Part shown: piece by piece, positions 52,325 through 63,099 of the stretch
Position numbering within the stretch: the stretch's first letter is position 1
Layout of the letters: every line of letters starts with the position of its first letter
From: Mangifera indica
Lineage: Eukaryota; Streptophyta; Magnoliopsida; Sapindales; Anacardiaceae
Reading direction: 5' to 3'
DNA: 64,000 nucleotides
NCBI RefSeq assembly: GCF_011075055.1
Contig: NC_058149.1
Span: forward strand, 10,298,449 to 10,362,448
The notes under the pieces: generated by a model
Seen by the model: only the letters and a program-made list of their open reading frames with translations
Told to the model about the DNA's origin: nothing
Database searches by the model: none
Translations under genes and position numbers: made by a program

Positions 52325-52490
52325 TAATAAAATTATATATTTTTATTTTGAGTATATAAATATATATATTTAATATATATAATTATATAATTTAAAATTT
52401 AAAATAAAATAATAATTAATAATATATATTATTATGTATTTATTTATATATTTAAAAATAATACATATAAAATTACTCAAAATAATTTTC
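52325..52490. mobile_element. Hairpin MITE, AT-rich
   Basis: The arms AATAAAATTATATATTTTTA and ATTTAAAAATAATACATATA with the central ATATAATTTAAAATTTAAAA match the degenerate AT-rich form of the hairpin family. The ends are approximate. Confidence 0.45.
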
Positions 52491-52583
52491 TCAAGTGAAA
52501 TGAAATAATAGAGTACGAAAACAGTAGTTGGGGGAAATTTGGTCCTGGGGAGCTGTCTGAAATGGTGAAGTGGGATTGTACAA

Positions 52584-53312
52584 GGCCAAACGACTATTTC
52601 CCACCCAAGGTATGCTGTAATGACAAGTTTCCCCCCTTTAACTATGGAAATACCAAACACCTACCCATGGCCAGTTAAAAGTAACGGGGTTAAGGGTAAA
52701 ATTGTCATTTTCTCTATAATATTAAAAAATAAACTAAAATATAATTTCCTTTTGCCCCCCTAAAGTTTGAAAACAAAAATTTTCCCCCAGCCTAAGTTTA
52801 AGAAAATGGCAGTTTCACCCCAGGGTTTGGTTTTGAAATCTCCGGCGACCTCTCCGGCTCCGTTGCCGACGGCTTCTCCCTCCCGAAGAATCCTCTCCTT
52901 CCGGTGATCGGTTTCCTCCCATTTGGAGGCCCGATCGTCGCCGGAAAAGCGGTGGGAGACGAAGAACTTCGTCTCCCACCGCTTTTTCGGCGACGATCGG
53001 GCCTCCAAATGGGAGGAAACCGATCACCGGAAGGAGAGGATTCTTCGGGAGGGAGAAGCCGTCGGCAACGGAGCCGGAGAGGTCGCCGGAGATTTCAAAA
53101 CCAAACCCTAGGGTGAAACTGCCATTTTCTTAAACTTAGGCTGGGGGAAAATTTTTGTTTTCAAACTTTAGGGGGCAAAAGGAGATAAAATTCTCAGGCG
53201 TTAGGGTTCTGTTAAATTTAACTGGCCATGGGTGGGTGTTTGGTATTTCCATAGTTAAAGGGGGGAAACTTGTCATTACAGCATACCTTGGGTGGGAAAT
53301 AGTCGTTTGGCC
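52584..53312. mobile_element. Young foldback element with perfect 9-bp TSD and palindromic core
   Basis: The ends are GGCCAAACGACTATTTCCCA and its exact inverse. Both flanks read ATTGTACAA (52575-52583 and 53313-53321), a perfect 9-bp duplication. The two halves mirror each other about a centre at 52965-52966 (GACGAAG, AA, CTTCGTC), so a transcript could form one long hairpin. The core is GC-rich (CCGATCGTCGCCGGAAAAGC) and gives the same 70-codon frame on each strand, which I treat as an artefact of symmetry. Core sequence is shared with the element at 28791-29627 (CTCCGGCGACCTCTCCGGCT), so these two form a subfamily. Confidence 0.92.
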
Positions 53313-53529
53313 ATTGTACAAGGAGAAAAGCTTGTTGGCATGTGTTGGCTGGGCCTGGGGATGAAAACAGTAACACTGCCAAGACTGCACAATACTTGTA
53401 CAATTCCTGCCAAACTTGTAACACTTGAATAGTTTCTCTGTATTAAATGCAGACGACAAACGCTCAGTTGCTCCCTCTTCTTCTTACTAATATTTGTTCA
53501 GTTACACTTTTAAATTGAACCCTCTTTCT

Positions 53530-53880
53530 AGGGCTGGCTGGATTCCAGCTTAGAGTTCGATGGCTTGACTTGGTTTATTTGAAATCAAATTTGAATTTGT
53601 TTTAAAAGAGTTTGAGTTCGGTTTTTTTGAAAAAAAAATTAAATTTGAGTTTAATTTGAATCAAATTTTAAGTTAGATTTATTATTAAAATGATATTATT
53701 TTAATATATATATAGATTAAAATAATACTATTTTGTATTGAATTTTTTAAGATCATCAATTTTGATTAGCTGAACACCTATAAATCTTAAATTTGAGTTT
53801 AAACTCACTTGAGTTGAGCTTGTTTCAAGATAAGCTTGATTTCTAATTTAATCTTACCTCTTTTGTCTAGTGCCTTCGAC
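53530..53880. repeat. hAT-like MITE, degenerate
   Basis: It begins near CTAGGGCTGGCTGGATTCCA, resembling the usual AGGGCTGGATTCGAA terminus. It contains paired AAATTTGAGTTTAATTTGAA and CTTAAATTTGAGTTTAAACT strings. The right end near GATAAGCTTGATTTCTAATT is uncertain. It is related to the stretch at 32700-33080. Confidence 0.45.
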
Positions 53881-53975
53881 CAAAATCTACACAAAACAAA
53901 TCTTAAACCATAGGTTAAGCAAGTTATTTTGGAAACACAGATTTTCACTTAAACAACCTAGTATGCATCTGGTTT

Positions 53976-54124
53976 AGAATACTTAATTAAGTAATCAGAT
54001 GACAGATGATATAATCATGCGATTGAGTATTATTATATTTTTAATTTAAAATCATCTAATTATATGATAATATATTATTTAATTACATAATTTGATATTC
54101 AAAATTGAATATATATAATTTTAT
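53976..54124. repeat. Hairpin MITE, degenerate
   Basis: CAGATGATATAATCATGCGA, a central TTTTTAATTTAAAATCATCT and the right arm ATATATATAATTTTATTGTT follow the same plan as the hairpin family. The termini are weak. Confidence 0.45.
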
Positions 54125-54206
54125 TGTTCCCGCTTAACTATCACATTCTTCACTGTTCTTTTTTCAGGTTTGGCTCAACTCAAACCTCTTGAAAGTAATT
54201 TAGTAA

Positions 54207-54358
54207 AATGTATATGTATATATTTTTTAATATATTATAAAATATATATAATATGTTATTATATAATTAAATAATTTTAAATTAAAAATAAAATAATACT
54301 CAATTATATAATGATATATCATTTGTACACTAAAAAATATGTATATATGGTATTGCTC
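54207..54358. repeat. Hairpin MITE, degenerate
   Basis: AAAATGTATATGTATATATT forms the left arm and AATATGTATATATGGTATTG the right arm, around AATTTTAAATTAAAAATAAA. A further similar copy follows at about 54370-54515, so at least three copies are packed within 600 bp. Confidence 0.5.
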
Positions 54359-54600
54359 TTTTGACAATGGATGAATACAATAAAATAGGTATACAGATGA
54401 TATATTATTATATGATTTAATAATTTTAAATTAAAAATAAAATAATACATAATCATATAAGAATACAATATATATATGTATTTCTTTTATATATTTAAAA
54501 TGTATACATATAATATTTTTAGGATGGATATTACTTCTAACATAACAAAACAAAAAAACAAAGTGAAAAAATAAATATATGTGATTAAACATAGAACAAT

Positions 54601-54604
<4 letters not shown>

Positions 54605-54656
<52 letters not shown>
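54605..54656. repeat. (TA)26 microsatellite
   Basis: An uninterrupted dinucleotide TA tract of 52 bases. It is flanked by further AT-rich hairpin-MITE sequence. Such tracts are prone to length change between individuals. Confidence 0.9.
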
Positions 54657-54661
<5 letters not shown>

Positions 54662-55360
54662 TATTTTATTATGAAATTGAATATTATTTAATTATTAATT
54701 TATATTATATATATTTATTTATAAATTAAAAAGAAATACACCTAATTTTATCTATGAAGTTAAAAGGCCAAAAGAGAGACAAGATTGCAGAAATGTCTGT
54801 GAATTTAAAAGAGTTGCTGGCTCTGGACTAATATTTCTGATACCTCATTTTCTCAATTTCCCACGATGAAAAGGGTCAAATACTTAAGTGGGGAGCACTT
54901 GGGTGGGTCTGTATTAAAGGAACAGAGCAAAAAGTAAAAGAGTTAAGTGGCAGTAAAATATGGTGACCGTACAATCGTCTCAGGAGCAGGCATTGGCCTG
55001 GTAATAGTCTGACATCATCATCATAATCATAATAATAATAATAATAATAATAATCGGTTGTCAATTTTTTATCTATATGGGGTAAGCAACTTAAAAATTT
55101 TAATTTAAAAATTTTATTAAAAATATTTAAATTTATACTTTTTTATGTAAAATTTTTTATTATTTAAATATTTTTATTTAAAATTATTAATTTTATCATA
55201 TTTTTTTATAACAAAAAATATTGTTTAAATTAAATATATTTTTAAAATTGAAATCAATTATATTAAATATATCAAATTTTAAATATAATAATTAATCTTA
55301 TAATCTCATATCTTATTATATATTATAATTTCATTTAAATAAGTGTTTGAAATCTTAAAA

Positions 55361-56195
55361 GGCCAAAGGACTATTTCCCACCCAAGGCATATTTTTTTTT
55401 GTATAGTCTCATCCATTAACTTTGAAAAGCTCATTACTTATCTATAAACCGTTAAAAAAAATGAAATAAAAGGTAAAATCATCATTTTATCTGTAATAAT
55501 AAAAATAAATTAAAATTTAATCCTTTTTTCCCCCCCTAACCCTTAAAAACTAATCATTTTTCCCTAGGCCAAGTTTTGAAAAATAGCATTCTCCCTCCTA
55601 GAGTTTAGTTTTCAATCCCCGACGCCAAATTCGATGACGAAGCCTTCCCAATGCACCACTATACTCAGACGACCTCTCTTCTCTCCTCTGGAATGTCGAT
55701 TGACCCAGATATGACGTCATCTTCACCTAAAAAGTTGAAGAGCTTCATCGAGAGATGAAGCTCTTCGTCTTCCTAGACTGAGACAAGGTCGTCGTCTTCA
55801 TTTGGGAAGACGGAGAGCTTCGTCTCCCGACGAAGCTCTTCAACTTTTCAGACGAAGATGACATCAGATCTGGGCCAATTGGTGTTTCAAAGGAGAGAAG
55901 AGAGGCTGTCGGAGCATAGTGGTGTATTAGAAAGGCTTCGTCTTCGACAATGACATCGAATTTGACATCGGAGATTGAAAACTAAATCCTAAAAGGGAGA
56001 ATGTTATTTTTTAAAACTTAACCTATGAGGAAATGGTTAGTTTTTAAGGGTTAAAAAAGAAAAAAGAGATAAAATTTTAAGAAGTTAGGATTCTGTAAAA
56101 TTTAATTGCTTATAAACTGTATTTAGTATTTTTAAAATTAAAAAAAAGAAATTTGAGGATACCGCATACCTTGGGTGGGAAATAATCCTTTCGCC
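55361..56195. mobile_element. Foldback element with perfect 9-bp TSD
   Basis: The left end is GGCCAAAGGACTATTTCCCA and the right end GGGTGGGAAATAATCCTTTC then GCC. Both flanks read ATCTTAAAA (55352-55360 and 56196-56204). The interior is a long imperfect inverted repeat with a core such as GATGAAGCTCTTCGTCTTCC. It lies about 550 bp upstream of the GRF start codon and so may be in or next to that promoter. Confidence 0.9.
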
Positions 56196-56740
56196 ATCTT
56201 AAAAATAGTTGGGGTGAGGAAGCAAAACTTGTACGTAGTAGGTAGTATAGTATCACCTCGGTTATAACCCCACTTAAGCAACTGGATCGAAGCTAATTCA
56301 CAGTCTTTCAATCCACTATCCCTTTGAACTTCAGGCTTTAGTTTATGGGTTTCCGCAGAGGTGTCAGAAACATCAGACAGCAGTTGCAGGAGCAGAACCT
56401 ACAGACAGGTGCAGTCATAATCTGAGCAGCTATCAGGGAGAGAAAAAGAAGAAAAAGGACAAGAAAGAGAAATGTGGCAACACAGTAATCAGAACCGTTG
56501 GTTTTACCATGTACAGTAGATTCTGCAGGCCAATGGTCCCTGAAATAAATATACCTACTCTACTAACACTGAGCCCTCCTCTACTGTGGTTCTAAGTAAT
56601 CAACCAAGAACTATATTTTTCACTGAAATTTACCATCATTTCTCTCACTTTCTCACCTTGTTTCTTAACACCAAAGCAACTTTCTTTTTTGAATTTTCTG
56701 AATCTTGTTTGTTTCATGCTTCATTCACTCACAAGTCACA

Positions 56741-57964
56741 ATGAGTGGAAGAAATATATTTCCTTTCACAGCGTCTCAGTGGCAAGAACTTGAACGTCAA
56801 GCTCTAATCTTTAAGTATATGGTCTCAGGAATCCCTATTCCTCCTGAGCTCCTCTTCACCATCAAGAGAAGTTGTTTTGACTCTCCACTCCCTTCCAAGC
56901 TCTTCTCTCATCAACGTCAACACCAACATGGTTGATTAACGACAGTTTTAGAATGTCTTTCTTTTGATGGGTTATTTATTTTGTGCTTTTAATGAGGTTA
57001 ATTGGGTTTTGTGGGTGCAGTTGGGTGGAACTGTTTTCAGATTGGTTTAGGGAGAAAAATAGACCCAGAGCCAGGGAGGTGTAGAAGAACTGATGGAAAG
57101 AAATGGAGGTGCTCAAAAGAAGCATGCCCAGATTCAAAGTACTGTGAGAGACACATGCATAGGGGCAAGAATCGTTCAAGAAAGCCTGTGGAAGTTACTT
57201 CAAAAACACCACCTCAATTTAATCCATTAACAGAAACCATTTCACCTATTACCAAAAACTCTTCTTTTGTCAACCCATCTTCTGAAACTCTTCAAATTCA
57301 CTATCCTATTCCTTCTTTTAACAACTCCCTTCTCGCTACCCGTCCCTTTTTATATTCTTCAAAGCCTCAGGAAAGTTTAAACTTAAACTCTAGTAACTTG
57401 GCTTTGGATTCTGGTTCTTTCTCCCAGACTGACTTCAGGTTTGTCTAAAACAAGGTTGAAGATTTTTAGGCTTTCTGTTTCCTTAGATCTCTTTTATTAA
57501 CAAGGTTTTGGTTTTTCTTTTGTTGTGATTTAAGAAGAAACAGATATGTTTATGATTTGAAAGAGGAGCATGTTGATGAGCATGCTTTCTTCTCTGAACC
57601 ATCAGGAACTATAAGGAGTTTCTCTGGTTCATCTCTGGATGATTCTTGGCAACTTACTCCATTGACTATGAGTTCCTCTTCTTCTTCTTCTTCTTCTAAG
57701 CAGAGGGGTTGCTCTGGTCTGCAGAATGATTACTCTTACTTGCAACTTCAAAGTCTCAGTGATCACACTCCAAAGCAACAAGAACATGAAGGACCCCAAA
57801 AGACTGTTCACAGATTCTTTGATGAGTGGCCACCAAAAACCAGAGATTCATGGCTTGATTTAGATGATAAATCATCAAATAGTGCATCTGTTTCAACCAC
57901 CAGGCTCTCAATTTCTATTCCTTCTGCTTATGACTTTCCCATCTTCAATTCAAGAGCTCCATGA
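56741..57964 (+). CDS. GRF: Growth-regulating factor (GRF) transcription factor
   Basis: GRFs are plant transcription factors that, with GIF co-activators, promote cell proliferation in leaves and other organs. My model has three exons: 56741-56930, 57021-57438 and 57544-57964, giving 342 codons. The start ATG 56741 (MSGRNIFPF) is preferred over an in-frame ATG at 56705 because family members begin close to the QLQ domain. The QLQ domain (about residues 7-42) reads [20 protein letters not shown] and binds GIF. The WRC domain (about 78-121) has the C-X9-C-X10-C-X2-H zinc motif at C84, C94, C105 and H108, plus the basic RSRKP nuclear-localisation region. Later come the conserved YVYDLKEE segment, a Ser run and a TPLTM-like motif. 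Domain order and compact size fit the GRF5/GRF6 group. A miR396 site lies in exon 2. The first donor (ATG|GTTGAT) is weak but is the only one that restores the frame (VGWNCFQIG). Confidence 0.95.
57172..57193 (+). promoter_or_regulatory. miR396 target site in the GRF mRNA
   Basis: CGTTCAAGAAAGCCTGTGGA (within 57173-57192) matches the conserved miR396 complementary site found at the end of the WRC-coding region in most plant GRFs; it encodes RSRKPVE. Only the first base of the usual 22-nt site appears changed (T for C). This gene is therefore expected to be cut or repressed by miR396, which restricts GRF activity in maturing tissue. Confidence 0.93.
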
Positions 57965-60900
57965 TGGTAATTGAACGGTCGTTTTCACACTTTCAAGTTG
58001 TTGTATCAATTGATTAACCATCATTTATTCAAAACCTAAAACTCTTGCTCTACTGTCTGTTATTATGCAGATGGTTGAATTCTTAGTGATTGGCTTGTGT
58101 TCTTAGGACTGTTGATTTTAGTTTCTTTTTTGGGCATTTCTGCTAAATTTGGTGAAGTTTCATTATGTGTATTTAATGAAGGACCCAATGTAATAACTCC
58201 CCTTTCTACTTGACTTAATTGATTATGGATCATGACAGCCAAAATCTGTTTTATTAATGTAAATCTTCTGGGATTCTCATGTTTGCTTTGAATGTTGCCT
58301 TAAGCTCATTAAAATTGTAATTGAGGGGCCAACAATGTTTCCAAGGTTTTCACAAATTTATCACTTACATCTTCTCTAGACTGCACTTGCCAGAGGGTGT
58401 ACCCCTTATGTATTCTTTAAAACTCACACAAAGGGATTTTTTTTTAAACAGAGTATAACTTGTTCAAAGGTTTTAAATAATAATCAACATAACATATAAA
58501 TGGATAATATATACCCATATATTAAATGGAGTGAATTATATTTTCCATCCAAGGTTTGGTCAAGAAAAACTTTTTCAAATCTTAAATATAAATATCATTT
58601 TTTCACTCAAAACCTAATATTTATAGTGTCAATAAATTATATCACCGGATCATTCATAATTGTTTTACTTTTCAAAATTATCATATCACCTCATATTAAA
58701 AAATCACTACTGTTACTATTTAAGTCATCGCGGCCTTAGCCCTTACAACCCACCCAACCTTGCAAGCCAGCCTTACTCGCTCACCAACCGTCTTTCACTT
58801 CTTTGTCGCAATCCCCCCCACACAACTATTTTTTTATGACAAGGAACTCTACTCTATTAAACCATCCATTCAGAATCAAACTAACCCCACTGAGTAAATT
58901 AAATCTTGAATATGAGTCTAATGAATAACTCAACAATCACTGTACTAAGTAATTCAAGAATTTGATCTTAATAGGATACTTATAGGTCTCAAACTCAGAC
59001 CCTTTTGAGACTATTTAGGGATTCTACACTTAGTCATTCAAGCTACCCTTTGGGGACACCTCACAACTATTGTTGCCACCAAGTCATTGTGGCTCTCATG
59101 GGTTTCAAAGCCTCTGTTCTTTCCAAAACACTAATGAATATCACTGTGTCTTTTGCTTTCAATGACCTAATCCCCTTGCTCATCACACTAGTCTTCTTCT
59201 TCACCCATGAATTCATCATAAATGGATTAAAATACCTGATCACATTAGAACAAGTCTTTATGCATGTTGATAACCCATTCTAGCTATTTTGTTGGTTTCG
59301 AAGCATTTTGACAAGATCTTTCTAAAGTTAGTGAAGTCTTCATGTGTGGTCGAGACAGAAAAATTGTTTGTAAAGCTTAAGAAATTTCCAATGATAAGTT
59401 ATAGTTATTTAGTGAAAACTAGAGTTACCAAAATTAGAAGGATTGAATTCCAGGTTTTCAAACCTATAAATATGCCAAATATCATGTTTAAAACGTTAAT
59501 GTGAGATATATAAAATGACTACTCTTTTTATTTTATTTTTTCAAAATTCTTGGATAATAAAATTATTATTTTACCTTTATAATGTTAGTTTCTTTAAAAT
59601 AAGTTAGGTTTTGGATGTGAAATTATAATTTATGTATTATATAATCGACAAAGTGTTTTCACACCAAACATAAAGTGGGAAAATGTAATTTCATCTAGTA
59701 ATTACAAGTAAATTTCTCTAATATAAATTAGAGTAATATTACATACATTAATATTATATACCAACAACAAAAATATAGACTTTGACATATCCATCATATA
59801 ATATAATATTGTCTCATCGAAATTATAATTACTTAATAACATAATTATATGTTATTATTTATACTTTATTTATAAACATTGTTAGCGCATGAATATCTCT
59901 TTGAAATATAACATTGAGAAATTGAGTGAGGAACATCACAAATTTAAAACTTGCTATAAGAATGATTTAGGCTAATGCTTTTGGGATTGATTTAGAAGTT
60001 TCATTGGCAACTCATAGTAAAGGCCATGCTTTGATTGTCCTTAAAGATGAGAAAATCACATTCCGAATTGTCCTGAGAAAATTTGGGAATCATTTTTATA
60101 TAATTAAATAATTTTAAATTTAAATTAAAATAATATTTAAATATATAATAATATATTATTTATATATAAAAATTATATATTAAAAATATATACACAACCT
60201 TTAATGGGTTAGCTAAAGTCTCATTACTTTTTCGCAGTGCAAATGGAGTGGTTGGTAGCATTGAACGAAGAAAATTGGAACGTGCGGTAAAGACAAGGGG
60301 CAAGTCGGTCAGGAAAACAAGGTTGGGCAGCAGACATAAAGTTCTGAGAAGTTTGGCTCAAAAACAGAAGAAATAATGAGATGGTGTTTTTACAGAGTGC
60401 AGAGTTTGCAAACACAAAGACTTACACATTGATCAGTAGCACAGTGGCCGCCAGTGGGTGCAGAACTGATCCTCCCCTTTTCAATGCTCCCAACCCCACT
60501 TGTCAGTCTGACTCTCCTTCTTTGTCAGGCCCCATCGCATTTAGTATATGAATTAATTAATATTATTATATTTAATTAATAAAATAATATAAATAAATAA
60601 TATTTAAAAAATAAAGTTATTTGTATAAATAAATCTTATTGACTCTTTTATTAATAACATAAAACAAAAAGAGGAGCAAATCAGTGCATGGCATGTGATG
60701 AACTCCCGCTCGCATCTCTTTTAGCAAAATGTGATGGTGCAAAAATTGGAATTGGGGCAGGACTTTTACAATTTAGTCGTGCATTCAAAGGCACGCCTGT
60801 ACATCAATGAATGCATAAACAACCATGAAGACTTGGTCTTGAACATTCATGCAAGAATCATATGCACGCTCATATAAGATCATTAGGCAACCGTACATAA

Positions 60901-62284
60901 AATTGTTTTAATTGATTTAAGGGATGTTTAAGGGTATGTTAAAATATTGAGATTTGCCCAAGAGAGAGGGTAAGAATAGGCAAGAAGATTAGAAACATGA
61001 ACACTAGGTGAAAGCTAGATAGTGGTTACATAAGATGAGATGATTCATGGGATCGAGAGATAGAACTTTGAGAATATATTTTTGAGATAAGATAGATCAT
61101 AGATGAATAGATGATTCTAGGTGATTGAGTCAAAATAGAAACATGGAAGTCTCATAGAACACATGTGACGCTTGGATACTCCGAGAGTGGATGCAAAGGA
61201 AAAAGCATTCTTGTAGATTATGAGATGAGACACCACCCACAAAATATGAAATGTAGGGTATGTTAATGAGAATATTGTTGCAAGAGAACATCTGCGATAT
61301 ATGTTTTATACTCGTAAATAGGGTAATGAGATACTCTATCGATTGATGTCGATTAATATGTATGTCAAGACTAAAAGTCTATTGATTGACTCAGGACATG
61401 TTAGGACATAGATAATCTATTGATTGACATCCCTAATATAATTCTGCTTAGACTATAAGTCTATCGATTGATAATCATAATAAAATGACCAAGACACAAA
61501 TAGCCTTACAGATGAGTCATATGGTCATGATGCTAAATCATTGTCAAAACTTAGTACGAGCAATAGAGAATGATAAAATAAAAGATTGATAGTTGAACTT
61601 TCTTTTACCATAGATGAGACAAAGTAATATGTACATGTTAGTGTTTCAAGTTATCCAAATTAGGTTTAGACAACCCTATATGATGAGAGCAATTAATTTT
61701 CGAGTACAAATTTGAAAACAAGAAGGGGAATAATATGTTTGATTATTGTAGGATATATACTCTTGTACTCCTACGATTGAATGTTTTGTTATTCACTCTT
61801 TTCTCTTCGTAAAGATGATGATGTGATAGGGCAATGACAAGGTGGCCGTTCTCCTATTAGATGTATTTTGATTTTAATTTATAGTTTTTTAAACTTATTA
61901 TTTTATTAGATAGTGATTTTGTAGGCACACTTACTTTTTTTTTTTGGATTGTTTTTATGTTGATGCTTAATTTGCCCCCTAACAAATAAAAACATGATAG
62001 TTATACCCTAAAAGATTATACATAACATACAACAAAATGTGGTTAAATATTTTATTACAACTATGTAGTTTCAAAATATATAAGAGTATGAAAAGAGTTC
62101 AAAGAGTGATTTGTATGCTTTTAAACTTTTCAAGAGTTAAATTAGTATGTTTAAAAAATTTGGGTAAGATAAAATAAAAACCTTATTTTTCCAAAATTAA
62201 GACATTACCTACCTTAATAATAATTACACATATTTTTATTGCTTTTTCTAAACAATCTGGCGTAGCTAGTGTAGTTTTCTAAAA
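57965..62284. other. Intergenic region downstream of GRF
   Basis: The first few hundred bases are the likely GRF 3' UTR. I recognise no complete gene in the remainder. A foldback-like left-arm fragment (TTTTCCATCCAAGGTTTGGT) is at about 58540. A 92-codon frame at 59005-59283 has no known motif and no ATG start. A short basic frame is at 60238-60375, and a group of related short motifs at 61330-61475. AT-rich hairpin-MITE sequence is at about 60095-60200. Confidence 0.45.
61333..61477. repeat. Four spaced TCTATYGATTGA motifs
   Basis: TCTATCGATTGAT, TCTATTGATTGAC, TCTATTGATTGAC and TCTATCGATTGAT occur at about 61333, 61378, 61408 and 61461. Spacing is about 30-55 bp and each is followed by different sequence. 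The surrounding kilobase has no frame and could be part of an LTR, but no partner repeat is in the window. Confidence 0.6.
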
Positions 62285-62899
62285 TGCCAGGAGACTTATT
62301 CCCACCAAGGTTCTCTGTAAATTCAACTTACACCTGTTAATTTTTAAAATTTAAATATTTATTTATTTATTAAATTTTATTATTAATATTAGGGATAAAG
62401 TCATCATTTAGTTAAAAATTAAAAAAAAACTAAAATTTTATTACGTTTTATCTCTTAGTTTAAAATTTTAATAATTTGTTCACCTAAAATTTAAAAAGTG
62501 TTTTTTTTTTCTACGGTTTTTTTCTCCTTTTCTCCAGTAACCATTCACTGTCTACAAGAAAAACTAGAAACTGAGAGAGAGAAGAGATGGAAATGAAAGT
62601 TTCTAGAAAGTCGGGGGTGCTTGTATATGAGAAAAAAATGAGAGTTTGTAACTTTAAACTTAGAGGAAAAAATTAGTTTTTAAACTTAAAGAATATGAAA
62701 TTAAAAAGTATAAATAAAATTTTTAAAGTTTAAGGGTGATCTTAAAATATAAATTTAAATAAAAATTTTAAACGACAATTTCATCTTTGGCAATAATAAT
62801 AACGGTAATATTTAATAAACGGGTAAGATTTGGTTTTTAAAAAATTAGTGGGTGCGAATAGATTTTAACTAAACCTTGGGTGGGCAAAGTCTTTTGGCC
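62285..62899. mobile_element. Foldback element with 8/9 TSD
   Basis: The left end is TGCCAGGAGACTTATTCCCA and the right end CCTTGGGTGGGCAAAGTCTT then TTGGCC. The flanks are TTTCTAAAA (62276-62284) and TTTCCAAAA (62900-62908), eight of nine identical. The inverted arms carry AAAATTTTATTACGTTTTAT and counterpart strings around a short core (GAGAGAGAAGAGATGGAAAT). Confidence 0.8.
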
Positions 62900-63099
62900 T
62901 TTCCAAAATTAACACATCGCTACGATTCCACTGAATCAAGACTGGCTCACCAATCCGTGTGACAGCAATCAACTGAGGTATCTCGATGCCAATTAAATGG
63001 TAAAACAAAGAAATTCTCTTCGAAAATTTGTCTGATCTTAAAATTGATAGCTGTTGATTCGGTTAAATTGCTTTTATTAGGGTTTTGCATTGGCAACCA

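Larger units (their letters stand above)
48415..56740. other. Transposon-rich intergenic region
   Basis: About 8.3 kb between the DENN and GRF genes. It contains three foldback elements, a Tourist-like MITE, several hairpin MITEs, a hAT-like stretch and simple repeats, all listed separately. I recognise no protein-coding gene. The last few hundred bases (from about 56200) are the likely promoter and 5' UTR of the GRF gene. Confidence 0.55.

Noticed and set aside
52760..53116. Four overlapping frames of 62-82 codons on both strands
   Set aside because: Same cause: mirror-image core of the foldback element at 52584-53312.
56705..56740. In-frame upstream ATG of the GRF gene ([12 protein letters not shown])
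   Set aside because: It would add 12 hydrophobic residues not typical of the family; the ATG at 56741 sits just before the QLQ domain as in known GRFs. An upstream start cannot be fully excluded.
59005..59283. 92-codon frame with hydrophobic C-terminus
   Set aside because: The start codon is TTG, no homologue is recognised, and there is no splice or promoter context.
61333..61477. Spaced motifs considered as a CRISPR array
   Set aside because: Repeats are only 12-13 bp, spacing is irregular, only four copies occur, and the DNA is from a plant nucleus.
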